A stretch of 5,720 nucleotides of DNA from CAYGVT01 sp964353355 (lineage in GTDB: Archaea > Thermoplasmatota > DTKX01 > GCA-020343715): the NCBI GenBank assembly GCA_964353355.1, contig CAYGVT010000163.1, positions 1 through 5,720 of the forward strand, written 5' to 3'. A program made the translations under genes and the position numbers. The notes under the pieces are model-generated. The model made no database searches. It saw nothing but the letters and a program-made list of their open reading frames with translations, and was not told the DNA's origin. Each line of letters opens with the position of its first letter. Positions within the stretch are counted from its first letter, which is position 1. Positions 1-5,489 of the stretch are shown piece by piece.

Positions 1-124
1 TGGCCCGCCTCGTGTCGTGGGCGCGTCTTTCAAATGCTCCCTTGAGACCGGTCACCATATCCAACCCTCAGTACCGTACTGACAGAGCCAAGGCGGCCCC
101 ATTGCACAGGTGATTTGGTATTCT
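1..124. other. Left-edge flank, no confirmed gene
   Basis: No complete gene is visible. Two edge-truncated reading frames compete. On the minus strand an ATG at 58 is followed by 19 open codons to the window edge, and a GAGGG stretch about 7 nt upstream could be a ribosome binding site. On the plus strand, frame 3 is open from the edge to a TGA at 111-113 and could be the last 36 codons of a rightward gene. Neither is long enough to judge by codon use, so no gene is called. The stretch also contains the 8-bp palindrome gaccggtc at 46-53 and the longer palindrome listed separately. Confidence 0.3.
68..82. repeat. 15-bp palindrome, possible operator or RNA hairpin
   Basis: TCAGTAC, one C, then GTACTGA: two perfect 7-nt inverted arms around one base. 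As DNA it has the shape of a dimeric regulator site. As minus-strand RNA it would form a 6-bp stem with a CGG loop and would overlap the GAGGG in front of the ATG at 58. A chance palindrome of this length is possible, and no second copy was seen in the window. Confidence 0.4.
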
Positions 125-153
125 CTAGACCCGTTCATATATCTTGGTATTCT
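115..153. repeat. Pair of 10-bp direct repeats around an AT-rich box
   Basis: The decamer ttggtattct occurs at 115-124 and again at 144-153, with start points 29 nt apart. Between them, at 136-142, lies a catatat stretch that stands out in this GC-rich sequence. On the minus strand this reads as a TATA-like box flanked by two identical AGAATACCAA boxes, an arrangement that could be a leftward promoter with paired regulator sites. It also falls in the last codons of the small ORF at 125-232, so if that ORF is real the repeat would be partly coding. The function is inferred only. Confidence 0.35.
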
Positions 154-232
154 GTTGAGAGGAGCGCGGCACCGGCCCCACTGCCTCGTTCACGACCTCG
201 CGCACACTCCTTATCTCAGCTCCGATGCTCAT
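125..232 (-). CDS. Possible small ORF, 35 aa, translationally coupled
   Basis: Unrecognised product beginning MSIGAEIRSVREVVNEAVG and ending in KIYERV. The ATG (232-230) overlaps the TGA of the upstream membrane-protein gene (231-229) in an ATGA arrangement, the classic geometry for coupled translation in archaeal and bacterial operons. The first half is rich in Glu, Arg and Val and could form one short amphipathic helix. The second half loses the GC-rich third-position bias and covers the direct-repeat region. No signal peptide, membrane segment or known motif is seen. It may be a genuine small partner of the membrane protein or a chance open frame. The coupling geometry is the only positive evidence. 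Confidence 0.3.
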   Translation of the reverse strand: MSIGAEIRSVREVVNEAVGPVPRSSQQNTKIYERV

Positions 233-945
233 CTGCTCATCTCCCTGATGACTTCCTTCCTCGCCGCCCCTAACCAACGCGCCGCCTCCTCCCGCTCTCC
301 CTCCCCGAGCACGTCGAGGGCGATGTCGAAGCACAGTCTTGCTCTCCCCTCCGGCAGCCCGTCCCCGCGCCTTGTGCCCTCCCGGAGGGCTCCCAGGACG
401 TCCCCGACGTCCTCGCCGCCCTCAAGGCCCTCGACAGCCTCCGCGAGCGTCCCTGCCGTCTCCAGGAGGATGGCGCGTCTATCATACCTCCACCTCCTCG
501 GGACGAGCGTCTCGCCCCTGGCGTTGAGGCGCTCCTCCTCCCTGACGATGGCCATGGCGGTCCAGGCGAGGGCGGCGGAGAGGGCGGTCGCGGCCAGGTC
601 GACGGGGGTGCAGAGCAGGGGCTCGTCCAGAGGGCCGGGAAGCAGGGCAAGGGCGGCCGCCGTGGCGACGGCCACCGCCACCGGGACGGCGAGGGGCCAG
701 TCGGTGGGGATAGGATAAGGGGCCTTGCTAGGGTTGGAGGGCTGGTCGTCGATGGGCCACTCGATGTCTACCTCTGGCGCCTGGCGCTCTTCACCTCGCG
801 CGACCGCCTGAGGACGAGCTCGCCGTCCACGAGGACCCACTCGAGCGTCTCGCCCTTGGCTATCCCGAGAGCCTGCGCGAGCGCGCGGGGTATCGAGACG
901 AAGAGCATGCCTTGCGGGGGCGTGGCGAGGTGGGCGGTTGGGCAT
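229..945 (-). CDS. Two-helix membrane protein, copy L (out-of-frame AbrB leader)
   Basis: The open frame of 238 residues has three parts. Residues 1-57 are Arg-rich and low in complexity. They are the AbrB sequence read in the wrong frame and probably not functional. Residues 58-83 (EVDIEWPIDDQPSNP onward) are a polar linker. Residues 84-103 and 115-134 are two hydrophobic, Ala/Val-rich segments likely to form a membrane hairpin, followed by a charged cytoplasmic helical domain (about 135-238) beginning REEERLNARGETLVPRRWRY. Comparison with copy R shows in-frame indels and many third-position synonymous changes (for example TAT/TAC, GAT/GAC, AGA/AGG in RYDRR), so the frame from the linker onward is a real gene. 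Its start is unclear: ATG 945 is the old AbrB start, and a GTG at 840 is also in frame. The family is not recognised and no function is assigned. The TGA overlaps the ATG of a possible small ORF. Confidence 0.6.
   Translation of the reverse strand: MPNRPPRHAPARHALRLDTPRARAGSRDSQGRDARVGPRGRRARPQAVARGEERQAPEVDIEWPIDDQPSNPSKAPYPIPTDWPLAVPVAVAVATAAALALLPGPLDEPLLCTPVDLAATALSAALAWTAMAIVREEERLNARGETLVPRRWRYDRRAILLETAGTLAEAVEGLEGGEDVGDVLGALREGTRRGDGLPEGRARLCFDIALDVLGEGEREEAARWLGAARKEVIREMSR
425..945 (-). repeat. Direct repeat copy L of the AbrB-membrane module
   Basis: This stretch aligns end to end with 4926-5451 in the same orientation. The offset between copies steps from 4501 to 4498, then 4504 and finally 4506. 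The steps are one missing and two extra codons in the membrane frame, plus the 2-nt AbrB indel. Similarity stops at the AbrB start codon on one side. On the other it fades near 425, where copy L goes on into the membrane protein's C-terminal domain and copy R does not. Confidence 0.8.
768..945 (-). pseudogene. AbrB/SpoVT-type regulator, frameshifted copy L
   Basis: Alignment with the intact copy at 5272-5451 shows the same start region (ATGCCCAACCGC against ATGTCCAACCGC) and the same TAG at 770-768, but 15 nt instead of 17 nt between the first four codons and the shared CCCGCAAGGC. This 2-nt loss throws the ATG out of the AbrB frame and into the downstream membrane frame. From MLFVSIPRALAQALGIAKGE to the end, the AbrB frame is still open and nearly identical to copy R in protein, with most differences at synonymous third positions, so the damage is probably recent. 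No ATG, GTG or TTG lies in the AbrB frame between an upstream TAG and the internal ATG at 908. Starting there would give 46 residues lacking the first strand of the domain. No TATA box sits at the spacing seen in copy R. Confidence 0.65.
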
Positions 946-1055
946 TGGCCAGTGTCAGGGCTTGGTCCGATGTCATCGACCTAGAAAAGAAGAAATAGGA
1001 CGAGGGACAATCCGCATGACAGTCACGTGAGGGAGACTGTGCCATTCCCTTCCGG

Positions 1056-1061
1056 TATATC
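1056..1061 (+). promoter_or_regulatory. Candidate TATA box of the surface-protein gene
   Basis: A tatatc stretch in otherwise GC-rich sequence is centred about 26 nt before the ATG at 1084. That is the usual distance from an archaeal TATA box to the transcription start, so the mRNA would be leaderless at this ATG. No Shine-Dalgarno-like sequence lies in front of either 1084 or the alternative GTG at 1027. A second AT-rich tract at 981-999 (agaaaagaagaaata) could instead serve the GTG start, or a leftward promoter for copy L. Confidence 0.4.
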
Positions 1062-1083
1062 AAGGTCGAATTGGACCTCCTCG

Positions 1084-4000
1084 ATGCATACTTTCCTCAT
1101 ACTTCTCTCACTCTGCGTACTGTTCGCAATCGCGGGGACTATGCTCTGCTCGGCGCAAAGCCACTCCAGCATCGTCATCGACGGGAACGACGACCTTACC
1201 CCCGAGAACGGGGTGACGGGCGGGAGCGGCACGGCGGCCGACCCCTACGTCATCGAGGGCTGGAACATATCGGGGCCCGACTACACCTGTATCCTCATCA
1301 ACAACACATCGAGGCACATCGTGCTTCGGAACCTCATCCTCTCCCACGATGGCGGGGCGAGCCTCGGGATCGAGCTCAGGCACGTGTCGAACTGCACGGT
1401 GGCCTACACCGTCATGCAGGATGTCCACCTGTACGGGTCGGACTGTGCGCACGTCTCCGTCCAAGACGTTACCTCCATCGGCGGCCGCGTGGAACTGGAC
1501 CTCTCGGAATCCGTCGAGGTGGTCCACTTCACGTACAGGCCTCCGGGCACGGGGGGCGTGATGGACGTCGTCCGCGTCACGCAATCAGGCAACGTGACCG
1601 TCCGGGACTGCGATATCGTGTCGCCGGGTTCCAGCTGCACGGGCATCGAGGTCCTGGATTCGAACCGGGTGAACATCCTCGATAATACGCTACAGGACGT
1701 GTATTATGGGATAAGCGTAAGGGGCGAAAACGAGGAGGCCATCGTGGTCCGCATCGAAGGGAACAGGGTCATCAACACCAGCAGCGGAATCAACGCCTAT
1801 CACGTATTCGGGCTCGGGGTGGCCAATAACACAATCTCGGGTGATTGCGGAGTCTATGCGATGGCGCTCTCCGGTCGGGACGTCTGGTACGTGAGGGATA
1901 ACACGATGGAGACCGGCGGGATATCGTTCGGCACGGAACATCCCGAGGAGGTCGTGTGGGAGTTCCGGGACAACATCCTCGCTGGGCTGGAGATACTCTA
2001 CTTCGCCAACGCAAGGGGCCAGGTCCTCCCCACCGACACCCATGAGCTCATACTGACGAAATGCTCTGGTTGCTCTGTCGACGGCACTGTCCGGGACGAC
2101 ATGTTCATTATCATCAACTCGTGCTCGAACATAACTGTCGGGAACTGCACGTTCGACGGGGCCTACTGGGCGCTGATGGGGGCAAGGAACGACAACCTCC
2201 GGATCGAGGACTGCGACTTCCGGGGCTGCACGTACTGCATATACCTGTTCCAAAGCTCCAACGTCACGATAAGGAGGAGCTCGTTCTCGGACTTCAGCAA
2301 TGGAATCACGTTCCCGGACTGCTCGTGGTTCAGGATCACCGAGAACACCTTCACCAACGGCTACTCGTGCACCGGGCATCTGTACGCCTACGGCCGTCCG
2401 TCCAGCCATCACCGCATCGACAACAACACCATTGTGGATTGCGACTACGGCATCAATTTCTATAGCTTCGCCGACACGTCAATCGCCGACAACAGGATGA
2501 CGAACATCTCCCAGGTTGGGGTGGGCAACCCGGATGTGATGAGCGAATCATGGTCCTCGGACGTCACCATCGAGAGGAACGTCATCACCAACGCGAGCTG
2601 CGGGCTACTGCTGTACGAGATGAGGGAGGCGGTGATAACCAGGAACACAGTCACGCTCGGGAGGACAGGAATCCAGCTGCAATACTCGAATGGTGTCCGG
2701 CTCTCATGGAACACCATTGCCAACTGCTCAGACGACGGAATCGACATCACCTGGGTCGAGAACCTGCTCATCACGGCCAATGTCGTGTCGGATTGCCAAA
2801 ATCTGGCCGTAATCCTGCGAGGCCCTGAGGGAGGGGCGAGGGTCATTCTCAACGACTTTATAAACAACAACAAGGACGGCACAAGCCAGGCGTTCGATTC
2901 GAGCATCGACAGGTGGGACCTCAACGGCTGGGGCAACTACTGGTCGGATTACCGCAAGAGGTACCCCAACGCCACCAACGACGGTCTCGTGTGGTCCGAG
3001 CCGTACTCCGTCGGCTACCCCGCCGAGGAGAAGCGTGACAACCGCCCGCTGGTGCATCGGTTCGACCTGGCGCCCCCCGTCGCCGATGCCGGGGGGAATC
3101 TGACGGTCGAGGAGGGGGCGCGCGCGACCATCGACGGGAGCGACTCAACCGACAACCGGGGCATCGTGAGGTACGAGTGGAGCATCCTCTACGGGGACCA
3201 GCTGCTAACCTTCACCGGCGCCGTCATGAACTGCACGTTCACCGTCCCCGGCGCCTATCCCGTCACCCTGACGGTCACGGACGCCTACGGGAACCAGGGG
3301 ACCGACGTGGCGTGGATAACGGTGCTGGACATCCTGCCGCCCACTGCCGAGGCCGGCCCCCCCATCTACGCCGACCAGTTCACGAACGTGACCCTGGATG
3401 GGAGCGGATGCCGCGACACCGGCACCATCGTCAACTACACATGGCGCGTCGGCCTCCCGGACGGGGCGTTTCTCCTTTACGGTAAACTGCCGGTCTTATA
3501 TTGTGGGGATCCAGGCGAGTTCAACGTCACCCTGAGGGCTACCGACTCGGCCGGCCACTGGGCCGAGGATACCACCACGCTCGTCGTTCTCGACGTCGTC
3601 CCCCCCGTCGTCGTGCTCGAGGGCGAGCTCGTGGTCGACCAGGGGGCCATGCTCCGCCTGGATGCCTCCAGGTGCAACGACAACGTGGGCATAGAGACCT
3701 ATGACTGGGCTCTCACGACAGACGGGGGCACCGTCCATCTCGGGGGAGCCGTGGCCGCGCACGCCTGGGGCGTTCCGGGGGAGTACCGGTGCGTGCTCCT
3801 GGTGCGGGACGCGGCCGGCAACGAGGCCACCGCCGCCTTCATCGTTAGGGTGCTCGACGTGGAGCCGCCCGAGGTGGAGGATTACGCCGACCTGCACGTC
3901 CCGCTCGCCGCCTCATACAAGTTCCCCCATATCGGGGCCACCGACAACGTCGGCATCGCGAACATCGCCTGGACGTTCGTCCATGGGGGCGAGGCAGTCA

Positions 4001-4884
4001 CCCTCCACGGTGCGGAGCCCTCGTTCAAATTTGGTACCGTTGGGACCTACGATGTGACCGTGACCGCCTTCGATGCTGCGAACAACACCGCGAGCAGGGC
4101 CTTCCGCGTGGTCGTGTACGACCCCGAGATGCCGGTGGCCGAGGCCGGCCCTGACCAGGTGGTCGACCTGGGGGACACTGTGACCCTCGACGGCCTCGCG
4201 TCCGTGGACAACGACGGGATAACCAGGTACCGGTGGACCTTCGAGGACGAGGGCGAGGACCGCGAGCTCAAGACCGCCAAGGCCACCTACATCTTCGTCG
4301 AGGTCGGCGCCCACGTGGTGACGCTCACGGTGTGGGATACGCTGGACAACACGGCGACCGACACCATGCTCATCACCGTCCGGGACAACATCCCACCAAT
4401 GGCGCGCATCAGGCTCCCGCGGCACGCGGCGATCGGGAGCCTCGTGGGGCTCGACGGCGCCGGCAGCACCGACAACGTGGCCGTCGTCAACTGGACCTGG
4501 GATTTCGACCACAACGACAGCACTGTCGAGTTGTTCGGCGAGTCAGTGCGGTTCGCGTTCGAGCGGCCGGGGACGTACCTCGTCCGCCTCACGGTGAGGG
4601 ACGCCGCGGGCCTCGAGGACGAGGCTACCATGGCAATAGAGGTGGGGAAGCGCCAGGGGGAGGCGGGCAGCTTCTGGGCCGTGGTGGTGCTCGCGCTCGT
4701 CATCGTCGTCGCCGCGGCGGGGGTGGCCGCCGGGTTCCGGTGGCTGCGCCATAGCCGTCGCGAGGGCGCGGAGCCCGGCGAGGAGGCCACTTCGGCAGGT
4801 GCGTGGGCCTCTGAGGTGGGCGCCGCGCCGAAGGGGGAGCTGCTGCCCGAGGATGGATGGGTTGAGGACGATTCTTGGAGATGA
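1084..4884 (+). CDS. NosD-type beta-helix/PKD surface protein with C-terminal anchor
   Basis: Predicted cell-surface glycoprotein of about 1266 residues (numbered from ATG 1084). A signal peptide spans residues 1-24 with a CSA cleavage site. The opening PYVIEGWNI segment (from about 54) starts a right-handed parallel beta-helix of PbH1/NosD-type repeats to about 610, closed by WDLNGWGNYWSDY (611-623). Six PKD-like domains follow at roughly 663-747, 752-840, 840-928, 928-1013, 1014-1101 and 1102-1185, each with a TDN-like turn, a conserved Trp and a V(T/R)D-type strand. One transmembrane helix (1197-1219) is followed by Arg-rich residues and a 47-residue acidic tail ending WVEDDSWR. More than 20 N-glycosylation sequons are present, and about 19 Cys lie in the helix part. 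The likely role is adhesion, carbohydrate binding or envelope structure; no catalytic site can be named. An in-frame GTG at 1027 would add 19 residues. ATG 1084 is preferred for signal-peptide compactness and TATA spacing, with real uncertainty. Confidence 0.92.
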   Translation: MHTFLILLSLCVLFAIAGTMLCSAQSHSSIVIDGNDDLTPENGVTGGSGTAADPYVIEGWNISGPDYTCILINNTSRHIVLRNLILSHDGGASLGIELRHVSNCTVAYTVMQDVHLYGSDCAHVSVQDVTSIGGRVELDLSESVEVVHFTYRPPGTGGVMDVVRVTQSGNVTVRDCDIVSPGSSCTGIEVLDSNRVNILDNTLQDVYYGISVRGENEEAIVVRIEGNRVINTSSGINAYHVFGLGVANNTISGDCGVYAMALSGRDVWYVRDNTMETGGISFGTEHPEEVVWEFRDNILAGLEILYFANARGQVLPTDTHELILTKCSGCSVDGTVRDDMFIIINSCSNITVGNCTFDGAYWALMGARNDNLRIEDCDFRGCTYCIYLFQSSNVTIRRSSFSDFSNGITFPDCSWFRITENTFTNGYSCTGHLYAYGRPSSHHRIDNNTIVDCDYGINFYSFADTSIADNRMTNISQVGVGNPDVMSESWSSDVTIERNVITNASCGLLLYEMREAVITRNTVTLGRTGIQLQYSNGVRLSWNTIANCSDDGIDITWVENLLITANVVSDCQNLAVILRGPEGGARVILNDFINNNKDGTSQAFDSSIDRWDLNGWGNYWSDYRKRYPNATNDGLVWSEPYSVGYPAEEKRDNRPLVHRFDLAPPVADAGGNLTVEEGARATIDGSDSTDNRGIVRYEWSILYGDQLLTFTGAVMNCTFTVPGAYPVTLTVTDAYGNQGTDVAWITVLDILPPTAEAGPPIYADQFTNVTLDGSGCRDTGTIVNYTWRVGLPDGAFLLYGKLPVLYCGDPGEFNVTLRATDSAGHWAEDTTTLVVLDVVPPVVVLEGELVVDQGAMLRLDASRCNDNVGIETYDWALTTDGGTVHLGGAVAAHAWGVPGEYRCVLLVRDAAGNEATAAFIVRVLDVEPPEVEDYADLHVPLAASYKFPHIGATDNVGIANIAWTFVHGGEAVTLHGAEPSFKFGTVGTYDVTVTAFDAANNTASRAFRVVVYDPEMPVAEAGPDQVVDLGDTVTLDGLASVDNDGITRYRWTFEDEGEDRELKTAKATYIFVEVGAHVVTLTVWDTLDNTATDTMLITVRDNIPPMARIRLPRHAAIGSLVGLDGAGSTDNVAVVNWTWDFDHNDSTVELFGESVRFAFERPGTYLVRLTVRDAAGLEDEATMAIEVGKRQGEAGSFWAVVVLALVIVVAAAGVAAGFRWLRHSRREGAEPGEEATSAGAWASEVGAAPKGELLPEDGWVEDDSWR

Positions 4885-5344
4885 GGCGTCCACCCACCCC
4901 CGCTGCCTCGATGCCGCGGAGCCCGAGGCCCTCGACGGCCTCCGCGAGGGCCCCGGCGGTCCCCAGGAGGATGGCGCGCCTGTCGTACCTCCACCTCCTC
5001 GGCACGAGCGTCTCGCCCCTCGCGTTCAACCTCTCTTCCTCGCGGACGACGGCCATGGCGGTCCAGGCCAGCGCGGCCGCCAGGCTGGCGGTGGCGAGGT
5101 CGAGTGCGGTGCATAGGGGTCCGTCGAGGGGGCCGGGGAGAAGGGCAAGGGCGGCCGCCGTGGCGGTGGCCACCGCCACCGGGACGAGAAGGGGCCAGTC
5201 GGTGGGGACAGGATGAGGGGCCTTGCCAGGGGTCGGGTTGGATGGTTGGTCGTCGGCGGGCCACTCGATGTCTACCTCTGGCGCCTGGCGCTCTTCACCT
5301 CGCGCGAACGCCTGAGGACGAGCTCGCCGTCCACGAGGACCCAC
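4700..5344 (-). pseudogene. Two-helix membrane protein, copy R, C-terminally truncated
   Basis: The frame matches copy L from the EVDIEWP linker through both hydrophobic segments (PVAVATATAAALALLPG and LAAALAWTAMAVV) and the RRWRYDRRAILL region to AEAVEGL. Homology is lost at about 4926. The remaining C-terminal residues of copy L, about 65, are absent. They are replaced by unrelated residues read from the spacer and then antisense through the last 185 bp of the surface-protein gene, down to a stop at 4700. This tail is Pro/Arg-rich and looks like a chance open frame. The start is unresolved: a GTG at 5344 lies in frame inside AbrB, and an open frame extends further upstream, but no ribosome binding site marks a start. 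The membrane part may still be expressed, since its synonymous pattern suggests past selection. It could be a working short form, but loss of the conserved C-terminus favours a remnant. Confidence 0.55.
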
Positions 5345-5451
5345 TCGAGGGTCTCGCCCTTGGCCATCCCGAGGGCCTGGGCGAGGGCGCGAGGGAGCGA
5401 GACGAAGAGCATGCCTTGCGGGTGCTGCTGGACGCGGACGCGGTTGGACAT
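4926..5451 (-). repeat. Direct repeat copy R of the AbrB-membrane module
   Basis: Same-orientation counterpart of 425-945. It contains the complete AbrB-type gene and the membrane-protein gene up to the AEAVEGL codons. The similarity boundary lies about 40 bp beyond the stop codon of the surface-protein gene. The 41-bp spacer (4885-4925) has at most weak resemblance to copy L and shows no T-rich terminator or obvious target-site duplication. Confidence 0.8.
5272..5451 (-). CDS. AbrB/SpoVT-type DNA-binding protein, copy R (intact)
   Basis: A 59-residue protein, the usual size of a single swapped-hairpin AbrB/MazE/SpoVT domain. Proteins of this family dimerise and bind DNA as transcription regulators or antitoxins. 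Visible features are a first strand (NRVRVQQ), the hallmark MLFVSLPRALAQALGMAKGE segment (residues 14-33: strand, Pro, helix and G-[MI]-x-K-G-[ED] turn), then LEWVLVDGELVLRR and a basic tail SREVKSARRQR. The ATG at 5451 is chosen because a TATA box ends 31 nt upstream, giving a very short leader. An in-frame ATG at 5478 lies inside the promoter region and is unlikely. No toxin gene is adjacent, so an antitoxin role is not supported. The downstream membrane frame overlaps this gene in the -1 register. The only other copy in the window (768-945) is frameshifted. Confidence 0.8.
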   Translation of the reverse strand: MSNRVRVQQHPQGMLFVSLPRALAQALGMAKGETLEWVLVDGELVLRRSREVKSARRQR

Positions 5452-5481
5452 GGTACATTGGTAGGTACATGGATGCATATA

Positions 5482-5489
5482 TATTTATA
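5482..5489 (-). promoter_or_regulatory. TATA box of the copy R AbrB gene
   Basis: The minus strand reads TATAAATA here and continues into a TATAT stretch, a close match to archaeal TATA boxes and the most AT-rich spot in this half of the window. A start about 26 nt downstream of its centre falls near 5459, leaving a leader of about 8 nt before the AbrB ATG at 5451. The corresponding position in copy L (about 976-983) has no such box. Confidence 0.7.

Noticed and set aside
110..718. 202-residue plus-strand open frame across copy L
   Set aside because: It is antisense to the conserved membrane frame, Ser/Arg/Pro-rich and without any domain pattern. The substitutions between repeats fit the minus-strand frame. 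It is a by-product of high GC content.
860..1063. 67-residue minus-strand open frame upstream of copy L AbrB
   Set aside because: It joins spacer sequence to an out-of-frame AbrB segment and is unrelated to the copy R protein. Its frame is not the conserved one.
1118..1150. Possible lipoprotein signal ending in Cys (TMLCS)
   Set aside because: The residue before the Cys is Leu, whereas a lipobox needs a small residue there. The CSA site just after it fits ordinary signal-peptidase cleavage.
1690..2412. 240-residue minus-strand open frame inside the surface gene
   Set aside because: Antisense shadow of the beta-helix coding sequence with no start signal and no recognisable fold. The plus-strand frame shows clear domains throughout.
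3913..4512. 199-residue minus-strand open frame under the PKD region
   Set aside because: Antisense shadow of repeated Asp/Val/Thr-rich PKD codons. The His/Val/Gly-rich product has no motif.
4287..5264. 325-residue minus-strand open frame spanning the convergent junction
   Set aside because: It is in a different frame from the conserved membrane protein, Arg/Pro/Ser-rich, and runs far into the antisense of the surface gene.
425..5451. Insertion sequence or transposon bounded by the two repeats
   Set aside because: No transposase, terminal inverted repeats or target-site duplication were found. The repeats encode a regulator and a membrane protein, so a duplication is the simpler description.
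5272..5451. AbrB-type protein as the antitoxin of a toxin-antitoxin pair
   Set aside because: No toxin-like gene (PIN, MazF, Doc or similar) is next to it. The neighbouring frame is a two-helix membrane protein.
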